NCBI RefSeq assembly: GCF_014655595.1
Contig: NZ_BNBL01000010.1
Location: 186,001-250,000, forward strand
Source of the DNA: Streptomyces griseocarneus
Lineage (GTDB): Bacteria > Actinomycetota > Actinomycetes > Streptomycetales > Streptomycetaceae
DNA length: 64,000 nt
Reading direction: 5' to 3'
The notes beneath the pieces were generated by a model. That model did not search any database, had not been told where the DNA came from, and saw only the letters and a list, made by a program, of their open reading frames with translations. This document shows positions 14,739 through 22,957 of this stretch, piece by piece. The position numbers and the translations under genes were made by a program. Each line of letters starts with the position of its first letter. Position 1 is the first letter of the stretch.

Positions 14739-15021
14739 GGCGGCGTCAGGCGCCGGGCGCGGGCGGCCGGACACGTCCCCCTGGACCGATCCGGCCAGGG
14801 CCGTTTCGGTCCACCGGAAAGGGCTTCCACCCGCCCTGACCTGCGGCGAAGCTATTACTCGTCAGCACGGAACACCGCGCTGACAGGCAAGGCAGAGCAC
14901 GACCGTGGGCCGGATGCGGCCCACAGCGGCCGGCACGGCATCACCGCGGGATGCCGACGGACCGCACCGCCTCGGCCTGCCCGGCAGCTTCGCCACCTCG
15001 CCCTTGGAAGGACCACCAGAG

Positions 15022-15189
15022 ATGATCCGCACCCGACTCGCCCAGGCCGCCGCGGTCGCAGCCCTCGCACTCGGCGCCGCAGTCCTCGCCCCGGCCGTCG
15101 CGGATGTCGCGGCCTCCGCCACCGCCCCCGCGGTCACGGCCCCCGCCCACGCTCCGGTCGCCGTCCAGTACTCCATGGGTTGGCAGTAA
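15022..15189 (+). CDS. 55-aa secreted peptide precursor
   Basis: Starts at ATG 15022 with GGAAGGA about 13 nt upstream. MIRTR is a basic n-region, followed by a 25-residue Ala/Leu/Val core and candidate Ala-x-Ala cleavage sites (VADVAASA), leaving a mature tail of some 20 residues rich in Ala, Pro and Val and ending QYSMGWQ. Such a small product cannot be an enzyme. It stands 230 bp upstream of the three FG-GAP proteins in the same direction. The last four codons and part of the stop are duplicated in tandem. It could be a signalling, surface or decoy peptide; nothing decides between these. Confidence 0.62.
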   Translation: MIRTRLAQAAAVAALALGAAVLAPAVADVAASATAPAVTAPAHAPVAVQYSMGWQ

Positions 15190-15203
15190 TGGGCTGGCAG
15201 TAG
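15175..15203 (+). repeat. Tandem 14-bp duplication across a stop codon
   Basis: Units 15175-15188 and 15189-15202 differ by one base. Each reads ATGGGxTGGCAGTA, giving MGWQ and a stop (TAA in frame, TAG in the second copy). Confidence 0.85.
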
Positions 15204-15419
15204 CAGCCGACCGGCCGTAACGGCCGAGCGGGCCGGCCCGGCCGGCCCCGCGCCCCGGGCTCCCACCCCGTGAACCGCCCGTCCTTCCGGGCCCCGAACT
15301 TCCCGCTCGCGACCGCCGCCTCCGACGCGGCCGCCGTTCGCTGAGCCACCACCCATCACCGCGCCTCGCATGCCGGTCGATCCGCCATGCCCAAAAGGCC
15401 ACTCGCACAGGAGACTTCC

Positions 15420-16898
15420 GTGTCCAAGAACGCTTACCTCCGCACGTCCGCCATCGGCATCGGCCTGGTCGTCGCCATCACGGGCGGCGCCATCGCCTCG
15501 GCGACCGCCGCCACGGCGGCGCCGGCACCGGCGGCCACGAGCCCGGCCAAGACCGTGGCCAAGGCCTCGGACGACGGCTACGGCGGCGCCGGCCAGGGCC
15601 CGATCAAGCCGGTGCCCGGCAAGGGCGGGAAGAAGCGCGGTCTCGTGGCCACCCCCAGAGCCGGCAGCGAATCGGCGCCCAAGATCACCCGGAGCGAGGT
15701 CATCAACCGCGCCAAGTCGTGGGTGGGCAAGGGCCTGGTCTACAACCAGAACGGCGAGTACGAGGGCTACCGCATGGACTGCTCCGGCTACGTGTCCATG
15801 ACGTGGAACCTCGACGAGTCGCTCGCGACGCCCTACTTCGGCCCCGTGTCCAAGCGCATCGGCAAGGAAGAACTGAAGCCCGGTGACGCCCTGCTGAACC
15901 CCAAGTTCGGCAATGACGGCCACATCGTGCTCTTCGAGAAGTGGACCAAGGCCGACCACTCCAGCTACATGGGCTACGAGTTCTCCTCGAGCGGCGTGCA
16001 CTACCGCGAGATTCCCTACGCCTACTTCTCGAACCACGACGCCGAGAGCTACTACCCGATCCGTAACAACTCCATCGTCGACGACGTCCCCAGTGACCCC
16101 GGCATGACGAGCCTGACCGCCGGCGACTTCAACGGTGACGGGAAGAAGGATCTGGTGGCGGTGGAGGTGTCCACCGGGAAGCTGTTCAGCTATGCGGGTC
16201 AGGGCAATGGCCGTCTGGGTGACCGTGTGGAGATCGGTCGTGGTGGTTGGAACGGTCTGAAGGACCTGGTCGCGGCCGACTTCAACAAGGACGGTAAGGA
16301 CGACCTGGTCGCGACGGAGGCCAACACGGGCAAGCTGGTCCTTTACCCGGGCACGGGTACCGGCTCCGGTCTGGGCCGTCTCGGTGACCGTGTGGAGATC
16401 GGGCGTGGCGGCTGGAACGGTCTGAAGGACCTGTTCGCGGGTGACTTCAACGGTGACGGCAAGAAGGACGTCGGTGCCACCGAGATCAGCACTGGCAAGC
16501 TCGTCCTTTACCCCGGTACGGGCAAGAGCGACGGCCTGGGTGCGCTGGGCGATCGCGTGGAGATCGGTGACGGTGGCTGGAACGGCATGAACAAGCTGGT
16601 CAGCCCCGGTGACCTCGACAAGGACGGTAAGGACGACCTGATCGCGAACGAGATCGGCACCGGCAAGCTGTTCCTGTACTCCGGTAGCGGCAACGGTGTG
16701 AAGAGCCGGGTCGAGATCGGTCGTGGCGGTTGGAACGGCATGTCCGACATCGCGGGCGCCGACTTCAACGGCGACGGCATCGGCGACATCGCCGCCGTCG
16801 AATCGGCCCCGGGCGAGGAAGGAAAGCTCTACTTCTACCCCGGCAACGGCAACGGCGGCTTCGGCGACCGCACCGAAATCGGCAACGGCGGCTGGTAG
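15420..16898 (+). CDS. Secreted NlpC/P60-like hydrolase with FG-GAP propeller tail
   Basis: A 492-residue exported protein. GTG 15420 has AGGAGA 6 nt upstream; the longer frame from 15387 includes the ribosome site. Residues 1-35 are a signal peptide. Residues 88-225 resemble an NlpC/P60 papain-like peptidase: RAKSWVGKGLVYN, catalytic Cys121 in RMDCSGYVSMTW, His168 in NDGHIVLF, and PGDALL. Such domains cut peptidoglycan stem peptides. Residues 228-492 are five FG-GAP/VCBS blades with calcium-type DxNxDGxxD loops (DFNGDGKKDLV, DFNKDGKDDLV, DLDKDGKDDLI) and repeated GDRVEIGRGGWNG. The tail is nearly identical to those of the next two genes. It is followed by a 12-bp terminator stem. Confidence 0.85.
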   Translation: MSKNAYLRTSAIGIGLVVAITGGAIASATAATAAPAPAATSPAKTVAKASDDGYGGAGQGPIKPVPGKGGKKRGLVATPRAGSESAPKITRSEVINRAKSWVGKGLVYNQNGEYEGYRMDCSGYVSMTWNLDESLATPYFGPVSKRIGKEELKPGDALLNPKFGNDGHIVLFEKWTKADHSSYMGYEFSSSGVHYREIPYAYFSNHDAESYYPIRNNSIVDDVPSDPGMTSLTAGDFNGDGKKDLVAVEVSTGKLFSYAGQGNGRLGDRVEIGRGGWNGLKDLVAADFNKDGKDDLVATEANTGKLVLYPGTGTGSGLGRLGDRVEIGRGGWNGLKDLFAGDFNGDGKKDVGATEISTGKLVLYPGTGKSDGLGALGDRVEIGDGGWNGMNKLVSPGDLDKDGKDDLIANEIGTGKLFLYSGSGNGVKSRVEIGRGGWNGMSDIAGADFNGDGIGDIAAVESAPGEEGKLYFYPGNGNGGFGDRTEIGNGGW

Positions 16899-16927
16899 TC
16901 ACCGGCCGGCAGGCATCGCCTCCGGCA

Positions 16928-16966
16928 GGGGTGGGCCCGCTCCCGAGCGGACCCCGGGCCCACCCC
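16928..16966 (+). terminator. Terminator between first and second FG-GAP genes
   Basis: Twelve-base perfect arms, GGGGTGGGCCCG (16928-16939) and CGGGCCCACCCC (16955-16966), with a 15-nt loop. Confidence 0.75.
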
Positions 16967-17058
16967 GCCCCACCCTCCTCCCCGTAGTCCGCGGCCCGTA
17001 CAGCCGCTTCGTTCCCAGCCGCCCCCTTGCGTCGGCTGCCGCTGCTCCGAGAGAGATC

Positions 17059-19149
17059 ATGAGTTCCCAGCACCAGCACACGCGCCGCCTGGCCACGCTC
17101 GTAGCGGCCGCCGCGATCGTCGCCACCCCGCTGCAGATCGCCGGCACGGCCTCCGCCGCCACCGGCGGCCCGGCCGCCGGTCAGTCCTCCACCACCCCGG
17201 TCACGTACCAGGGGTTGAAGCTGCAGATCCCGAGCGACTGGAAGGTCGTCGACCTGGACAAGCAGCCGGACACCTGCGTCCGCCTCGACCAGCACACCCT
17301 CTACCTCGGTCACCCCGGCGCGGACCAGAAGTGCCCGGCGCACCGCGTCGCGCCGAAGACGGATTCCCTGGTCGTCGAGCCGGTCTCGGGTGCCGCGCCC
17401 CGCGCGGACATCCCCACCGTGAAGGTCGCGGCGGGCACGTCCGTACCGGACACGCTGCCTTCGGTCGAGAGCAGGGAGGTCCGGGTCGCGTTCGAGGGGG
17501 CGGGGCTCTACGCGACCGCTGCCTACGGCGGGACCACGGCCGCCGTCCAGAAGATCCTCGCGACGGCGACGCACGACGGCTCCGGCGCCCAGGCCAAGGG
17601 CAAGCGGCAGGCCCCCGCGCCCCGGCTCGCCGCGCCCCGCGCCCTCGCGTCGCCCTCCGGCGTCACGCCCAGCACGGGCTACACGGGCAAGGCGTTCGAC
17701 ACCTGCACTGCCCCGTCCACCTCCACGATGGAGGCCTGGGCTGCCGACTCCCCCTACCGCGGCCTCGGCGTGTACATCGGTGGGGCCGAGCAGGGCTGCA
17801 GGCAGCCCAACCTCACGCCCGACTGGGTGTCGGCGCAGACCCGGGCCGGCTGGCACCTGATGCCGATCTACGTGGGTGTCCAGGCCGAGCGGATCGACGC
17901 CGGACGCGCCGCCGAGCTGGGCCGGAAGGCCGCCGACGACGCCGCCAACAACGCCACGTCCCTCGGCTTCGGCCCCGGCACGGTCCTGTACTTCGACATG
18001 GAGCAGTACGCCCCCGGCTACCGCGGCACGGTCCTCACCTTCCTCTCCGGCTGGACCGAGCGCGTGAAGCAGCTCGGCTTCCGCTCGGGCGTCTACAGCT
18101 CCGCCTCCAGCGGCATCAACGACCTCGTCTCGGTCCACGACTCCGGCTCGTACCGCCGCCCCGACGTCCTGTGGACGGCCAACTGGAACGAGAAGGCCAA
18201 CACCGACGACCCCTATATCCCGTCCGGCTACTGGGCCGACCGCCAGCGCATCCACCAGTACTCCGGCAACGTCTACGAGACGCATGCCGGCATCAAGATG
18301 CTCATCGACCGCAACTACGTCGACGTGGCCCCGGCAGCCCCGACCGATCCCGGTATGACGAGCCTGACGGCCGGTGACTTCGACGGTGACGGGAAGAAGG
18401 ATCTGGTGGCGGTGGAGGTGTCCACCGGGAAGCTGTTCAGCTACGCGGGTCAGGGCAATGGCCGTCTCGGTGACCGTGTGGAGATCGGTCGTGGTGGTTG
18501 GAACGGTCTGAAGGACCTGGTCGCGGCCGACTTCAACAAGGACGGCAAGGACGACCTCGTCGCCACCGAGATCAACACCGGCAAGCTGGTCCTCTACCCC
18601 GGTACGGGTACCGGCTCCGGTCTGGGCCGTCTCGGTGACCGTGTGGAGATCGGGCGTGGCGGCTGGAACGGTCTGAAGGACCTGTTCGCGGGTGACTTCA
18701 ACGGTGACGGCAAGAAGGACGTCGGTGCCACCGAGATCAGCACTGGCAAGCTCGTCCTTTACCCCGGTACGGGCAAGAGCGACGGCCTGGGTGCGCTGGG
18801 CGATCGCGTGGAGATCGGTGACGGTGGCTGGAACGGCATGAACAAGCTGGTCAGCCCCGGTGACCTCGACAAGGACGGCAAGGACGACCTGATCGCGACC
18901 GAGATCGGCACCGGCAAGCTGTTCCTCTACTCCGGCAGCGGCAACGGTGTGAAGAGCCGCGTCGAGATCGGCCGTGGCGGCTGGAACGGCATGTCCGACA
19001 TCGCGGGCGCCGACTTCAACGGCGACGGCATCGGTGACATCGCCGCCGTCGAATCGGCCCCGGGTGAGGAAGGAAAGCTCTACTTCTACCCCGGCAACGG
19101 CAACGGCGGCTTCGGCGACCGCGTCGAAATCGGCAACGGCGGCTGGTAA
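17059..19149 (+). CDS. Secreted DUF1906 (glycoside-hydrolase-like) protein with FG-GAP tail
   Basis: A 696-residue exported protein. ATG 17059 has a GAGAGA ribosome site; residues 1-33 are a signal peptide (RRLATLVAAAAIVATPLQIAGTASA). Residues 40-200 are an unassigned N-terminal region with two Cys (DTCVRLDQHTLYLGHPGADQKC). Residues 210-427 form DUF1906, the TIM-barrel-like fold of Rv2525c: GYTGKAFDTC, GVYIGGAEQGC, GWHLMPIYVG, LYFDMEQYAPGY and GFRSGVYSSASSG. The Asp/Glu of DMEQY corresponds to the putative active site. Residues 429-696 are the same five-blade FG-GAP tail. It probably acts on cell-wall or surface glycans; the reaction is unknown. It may be co-transcribed with the following gene, 54 bp away. 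Confidence 0.87.
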   Translation: MSSQHQHTRRLATLVAAAAIVATPLQIAGTASAATGGPAAGQSSTTPVTYQGLKLQIPSDWKVVDLDKQPDTCVRLDQHTLYLGHPGADQKCPAHRVAPKTDSLVVEPVSGAAPRADIPTVKVAAGTSVPDTLPSVESREVRVAFEGAGLYATAAYGGTTAAVQKILATATHDGSGAQAKGKRQAPAPRLAAPRALASPSGVTPSTGYTGKAFDTCTAPSTSTMEAWAADSPYRGLGVYIGGAEQGCRQPNLTPDWVSAQTRAGWHLMPIYVGVQAERIDAGRAAELGRKAADDAANNATSLGFGPGTVLYFDMEQYAPGYRGTVLTFLSGWTERVKQLGFRSGVYSSASSGINDLVSVHDSGSYRRPDVLWTANWNEKANTDDPYIPSGYWADRQRIHQYSGNVYETHAGIKMLIDRNYVDVAPAAPTDPGMTSLTAGDFDGDGKKDLVAVEVSTGKLFSYAGQGNGRLGDRVEIGRGGWNGLKDLVAADFNKDGKDDLVATEINTGKLVLYPGTGTGSGLGRLGDRVEIGRGGWNGLKDLFAGDFNGDGKKDVGATEISTGKLVLYPGTGKSDGLGALGDRVEIGDGGWNGMNKLVSPGDLDKDGKDDLIATEIGTGKLFLYSGSGNGVKSRVEIGRGGWNGMSDIAGADFNGDGIGDIAAVESAPGEEGKLYFYPGNGNGGFGDRVEIGNGGW

Positions 19150-19203
19150 TCCAGCATTTCCCCTCTCCCCGCTCTTCGCTTTCTCTCAACGAATAGGTTT
19201 CTC

Positions 19204-20382
19204 ATGCCCGCCTCCGCCCGCATACGCAAGGGCCTGCTCGTCGCCGCCGTCGCCCCGGTCGCTGTTCTCTCAATCTTCAACTGCGGTTCCGCCCAAGCCG
19301 CTTCGGTCGCCACCTGGGACAAGGTCGCGCACTGCGAAAGCACCGACGACTGGCACATCAACACCGGAAACGGCTACTTCGGCGGGCTGCAGATCCTGCA
19401 GTCCACCTGGGAGGGCTACGGCGGCAAGGCGTACGCCCCGCGTGCCGACCTGGCCACCAAGGAGCAGCAGATCCGCATCGCGGAGAAGATCCTGGCCGGT
19501 CAGGGCGCGGGGGCCTGGGGCACCTGCGGCGCGAGCGCCGGTCTCGCGTACGACCACGCCGACCCCTTCCCGGACAAGCCGGCGGAGCCCGTCGATGCGG
19601 GCATGACGAGCCTGACGGCCGGCGACTTCAACGGCGACGGCAAGAAGGACCTGGTGGCGGTGGAGGTGTCCACCGGGAAGCTGTTCAGCTACGCGGGTCA
19701 GGGCAATGGCCGTCTCGGTGACCGTGTGGAGATCGGTCGTGGTGGTTGGAACGGTCTGAAGGACCTGACCTCGGCCGACTTCGACAAGGACGGCAAGGAC
19801 GACCTGGTCGCCACCGAGACCGGCACCGGCAAGCTCTTCCTGTACAAGGGCAACGGGCACGGCCTGGGCGATCGCGTCGAGATCGGGCGGGGCGGCTGGA
19901 ACGGCCTCAAGGACCTGTTCGCGGGTGACTTCAACGGTGACGGCAAGAAGGACGTCGGTGCCACCGAGATCAGCACCGGCAAGCTCGTCCTCTACCCCGG
20001 CACGGGCACGAGCGACGGCCTGCGCGCGCTGGGCGACCGCGTCGAGATCGGTGACGGCGGCTGGAACGGCATGAACAAGCTGGTCAGCCCCGGTGACCTC
20101 GACAAGGACGGCAAGGACGACCTGATCGCCAACGAGATCGGCACCGGCAAGCTGTTCCTCTACTCCGGCAGCGGCAACGGCGTGAAGAGCCGCGTCGAGA
20201 TCGGCCGTGGCGGCTGGAACGGCATCTCCGACATCGCCGGTGCCGACTTCAACGGCGACGGCATCGGCGACATGGCCGCCGTGGAGTCCGAGCCCGGCTC
20301 CGAAGGAAAGCTCTACTTCTACCCCGGCACCGGCACCGGCCGCTTCGGCGACCGCGTCGAGATCGGCAACGGCGGCTGGTAG
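19204..20382 (+). CDS. Resuscitation-promoting-factor-like transglycosylase with FG-GAP tail
   Basis: A 392-residue exported protein. Residues 1-33 are a signal peptide. Residues 34-120 are an Rpf (transglycosylase-like) domain: WDKVAHCESTDDWHINTGNGYFGGLQILQSTW, with catalytic Glu45 after Cys44, and the second Cys in WGTCG making the usual disulphide. Rpf enzymes cleave the glycan strand of peptidoglycan and support spore germination in Streptomyces. Residues 132-392 are the five-blade FG-GAP tail, here more diverged in DNA than the other two copies. LysM or other wall-binding modules usual for Rpf proteins are absent, so the FG-GAP tail may replace them. A terminator at 20424 follows. Confidence 0.9.
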   Translation: MPASARIRKGLLVAAVAPVAVLSIFNCGSAQAASVATWDKVAHCESTDDWHINTGNGYFGGLQILQSTWEGYGGKAYAPRADLATKEQQIRIAEKILAGQGAGAWGTCGASAGLAYDHADPFPDKPAEPVDAGMTSLTAGDFNGDGKKDLVAVEVSTGKLFSYAGQGNGRLGDRVEIGRGGWNGLKDLTSADFDKDGKDDLVATETGTGKLFLYKGNGHGLGDRVEIGRGGWNGLKDLFAGDFNGDGKKDVGATEISTGKLVLYPGTGTSDGLRALGDRVEIGDGGWNGMNKLVSPGDLDKDGKDDLIANEIGTGKLFLYSGSGNGVKSRVEIGRGGWNGISDIAGADFNGDGIGDMAAVESEPGSEGKLYFYPGTGTGRFGDRVEIGNGGW

Positions 20383-20388
20383 CCACCG

Positions 20389-20422
20389 GCCCGAACAGAT
20401 CCTGCGCCCGAACAGATCCTGC
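20389..20422 (+). repeat. Tandem 17-bp duplication after the Rpf stop
   Basis: Two perfect copies of gcccgaacagatcctgc, at 20389-20405 and 20406-20422, just after the TAG and before the terminator. Confidence 0.95.
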
Positions 20423-20423
20423 A

Positions 20424-20458
20424 CGCACTGCCCGGCGGTCGGTCCACCGGGCAGTGCG
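20424..20458. terminator. Bidirectional terminator
   Basis: Perfect 12-bp arms CGCACTGCCCGG (20424-20435) and CCGGGCAGTGCG (20447-20458) between two convergent genes. Confidence 0.85.
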
Positions 20459-20501
20459 CGTCTGTGATGCCGCGCCCGCCTCAGGGCTCAGGGCGCGGGG
20501 C

Positions 20502-21056
20502 TCAGGTGAAGGGAACGTTCACGCAGGCGAGCCGGGCTCCGGCCGTTCCGGCGTGGCCGGGGTCGGTGGCGGTGGCGTGGTCGTGGATGACCACGGAACG
20601 CGCCTCACCGGGGCGGAAGCGCCACTCCACGGTCGACGAGGAATGGGCGTCGCCGTGAGCGTCGGTGGTGAAGTCGAGCCACACCTCGTTGCGGGGGTTG
20701 GCGTACTTGGGGTCGGTCGAGGGCTGCTGGGGGTCCTTGACGTTCTGGTAGTGCGGCCCCGACGCCTCGGGCGTGCTGCCGCACGGCTGCGTGTGCACGT
20801 GCGCGCCGAACGTGCGGTTCGCCTGGATGCCGGTCAGGCGCAGCTCGATGCGGGTCCGGTCGTCGCCGGGGTGCGATATGACCGTGACCCGACTACCGCT
20901 CGGTACGGCCTTGGCGTCGAAGGTCACCGCCTGATGCGCGGCACCTCCGGCGGCCCGGAACTGGCCGCCCACGAAGACGTCGGGATCGGCCGCCGCGCCC
21001 GTCAGAGGCGATGCGACGGCCATCGCGGCGGCGAGCACTGACATGAGAACGGCCAT
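20502..21056 (-). CDS. Secreted Cu/Zn superoxide dismutase-like protein
   Basis: A 184-residue exported protein. ATG 21056 is preceded by GAGGTGGAG; the N-terminal MSVLAAAMAVASPLTGAAA is a signal peptide. The body has the sodC landmarks GAHVHTQPCGSTPEASGPHYQN (His ligands and the disulphide Cys), EVWLDFTTDAHGDAHSS and SVVIHDHATA. A second conserved Cys occurs in ARLACVNVPF. It should dismutate superoxide outside the membrane, although some actinobacterial relatives have lost zinc ligands; here the ligand His in the HxHxxPCG and HDHA segments are kept. It is monocistronic and convergent with the FG-GAP cluster. Confidence 0.85.
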   Translation of the reverse strand: MAVLMSVLAAAMAVASPLTGAAADPDVFVGGQFRAAGGAAHQAVTFDAKAVPSGSRVTVISHPGDDRTRIELRLTGIQANRTFGAHVHTQPCGSTPEASGPHYQNVKDPQQPSTDPKYANPRNEVWLDFTTDAHGDAHSSSTVEWRFRPGEARSVVIHDHATATDPGHAGTAGARLACVNVPFT

Positions 21057-21313
21057 ACTCCACCTCTTTCGGCGTGACTGCCCCGTCCCGGGCTCCCGCT
21101 GCCCCCCGACCCACGGTAACGAGCCCCCCGTACCCCCGCGCGGCGAACGAGGGGGAGCGCCGCGGCGTACCGGGGAGTACCCGGCGCGCCCGGCGGACGT
21201 CGTCCGCGGGAACGTCACGCCCCGCATCCGGCCCCGCCCCACCCTGACGCGGCGTCAAATATTCAGCACCACGGGCCTTCACAGTCACCCCCGTCCCGCG
21301 CAGTCTGAAAGAC

Positions 21314-22795
21314 ATGACCCCCCTCACCGAAAATCCGTTCACCCTCGGCGTGGCCTCCGGCGACTGCCTGCCCGACTCCGTCGTCCTGTGGACCAGGCTC
21401 GCTCCCCGGCCCTACGAGCCGGGCAACGGCCTGCCCGCCGAGGGCGCCGTCGACGTCCAGTGGGAACTGGCCGACGACGCGTCGTTCCGGCACCTGCGGC
21501 AGAGCGGCACCGTTCCCGCGCCCGCCGCCGACAACCACACCGTGCACCTCGAGTTACGCGGCCTGGACCCCGGCGGCGTCTACTGGTACCGGTTCCGGGC
21601 CGGCAGATGGATCAGCCCCGTGGGCCGTACCCGTACCGCTCCCGCCCCGGACGCCGTGCCCGACCGGGTCGCCTTCGGGGTGGTGTCCTGCCAGCAGTAC
21701 GACGAGGGCTACTACACCGCCCTGGCCCACCTCGCCGAGGAGGACCTCGACGCCGTCTTCTTCGTCGGGGACTACATCTACGAGAACGCCATCAACGCCC
21801 AGGCCGGCGCGCGCGAGTACACCGACAACCGGCTCCCGGAGTTCTTCGACCACTGGACCTGGAACCTGACCGACTACCGGCTGCGGTACGCGCTCGGCAA
21901 GTCCGACCCCGACCTGCAGGCCGCGCACGCCGCGCACCCCTGGTTCGTCACCTGGGACGACCACGAGGTGGAGAACAACTACGCGGGGCTGGTCTCCCAG
22001 AACAACGACCCCGTCGACGCCTTCCGCGCCCGGCGCGCCGCCGCCTACCAGGCCTACTGGGAGAACATGCCGCTGCGCGAGGCGCAGCGGCCCACCGGGC
22101 CCGACATGCCCCTCTACCGCCGCTTCCACTACGGGCGGCTGGCGCAGTTCGACATCCTCGACACCCGGCAGTACCGCTCCGACCAGGCGTACGGCGACGG
22201 CTGGAAGTACCCGGGCCCCGAGTCCGAGGACCCCGCCCGCACGATCACGGGGGACGCGCAGGAGCGCTGGCTCCTCGACGGCCTGCGCGACTCGACCGCC
22301 CGCTGGAACGTCATCGTCCAGCAGGTCGCCTTCAGCCGGCGCAAGAACACCACCGCCGCCCGCTCCCGGCTGTCCATGGACGCCTGGGACGGCTACCCCG
22401 CCTCCCGCGAGCGCGTGCTGGCCGGCGTCGAGCGGGCGGGCGTGGAGAATCTGGCCGTCCTCTCCGGCGACGTCCACGTCCACTACGCCATGGACGTCAA
22501 ACGGGACTTCGACGACCCCGGCTCCCGCACGATGGGCGTCGAGGTGGTCGGAACGTCCGTCTCCAGCGGGTTCGACGGCGAGGAGCGCCCGGACGACTGG
22601 AACCTGATGCTGGCGGCCAATCCGCACATGAAGTACTACGACGCCCGCCGCGGGTACGCGGTCGTCACCCTCGACCGGTGCCGGCTGCAGGCCGACTTCC
22701 GCACGATGAGCGGGGTGGTGACCCCCGGCGGGGACATCTCGACCGCCGCCCGGTTCGTCTCCGAGGCCGGGGCGCCGGGTTTCAGCCCGGCGTAG
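21314..22795 (+). CDS. PhoD-family alkaline phosphatase, TTA-containing
   Basis: A 493-residue metallophosphoesterase of the PhoD family, hydrolysing phosphomono- or diesters with Fe/Ca. It has NPFTLGVASGDCLPDSVVLWTRLAP at the very N-terminus, FFVGDYIYEN, TWDDHEVENNY, FDILDTRQYRSDQ and the SGDVHVHY metal site. Known PhoD enzymes carry a Tat signal before this region; here ATG 21314 leaves none and no signal is seen upstream, so this form may be cytosolic. A CAGTCT element 7 nt before the ATG suggests a leaderless transcript. Codon 81 (21554-21556) is TTA, making translation dependent on the bldA tRNA. Confidence 0.9.
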   Translation: MTPLTENPFTLGVASGDCLPDSVVLWTRLAPRPYEPGNGLPAEGAVDVQWELADDASFRHLRQSGTVPAPAADNHTVHLELRGLDPGGVYWYRFRAGRWISPVGRTRTAPAPDAVPDRVAFGVVSCQQYDEGYYTALAHLAEEDLDAVFFVGDYIYENAINAQAGAREYTDNRLPEFFDHWTWNLTDYRLRYALGKSDPDLQAAHAAHPWFVTWDDHEVENNYAGLVSQNNDPVDAFRARRAAAYQAYWENMPLREAQRPTGPDMPLYRRFHYGRLAQFDILDTRQYRSDQAYGDGWKYPGPESEDPARTITGDAQERWLLDGLRDSTARWNVIVQQVAFSRRKNTTAARSRLSMDAWDGYPASRERVLAGVERAGVENLAVLSGDVHVHYAMDVKRDFDDPGSRTMGVEVVGTSVSSGFDGEERPDDWNLMLAANPHMKYYDARRGYAVVTLDRCRLQADFRTMSGVVTPGGDISTAARFVSEAGAPGFSPA

Positions 22796-22957
22796 CGGGG
22801 GGGGCGGGCGAACGCGCGTGCGCGGCACGGGCCGTACGGAGGCCGCGGCACGGGTCGTACGTAGCGCAGATCACCAGATGTAAGGGCCGGGGACCGGGCA
22901 CGCTCATGACACCATGGAAGTATCTTGAAAGTTACAGAATCTTCCCTGGAGCCCTCT

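Larger units (their letters stand above)
16093..20382 (+). repeat. Three near-identical 0.8-kb FG-GAP coding repeats
   Basis: Direct repeats 16093-16898, 18343-19149 and 19597-20382 each encode five FG-GAP blades. Copies one and two look identical base for base over about 265 bp (16361-16626 against 18610-18876). The third copy shares the beginning but has more C-ending codons later. Confidence 0.95.

Noticed and set aside
14739..15021. Cyclic-di-AMP (ydaO) riboswitch before the wall-hydrolase cluster
   Set aside because: Such riboswitches precede many Streptomyces rpf/nlpC genes, but I could not find the conserved core bases here or before 15420, 17059 or 19204.
21243..21313. PHO box upstream of the PhoD-like gene
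   Set aside because: TTCACAGTCACCC is only loosely like the 11-bp direct repeats bound by PhoP; no second unit is convincing.
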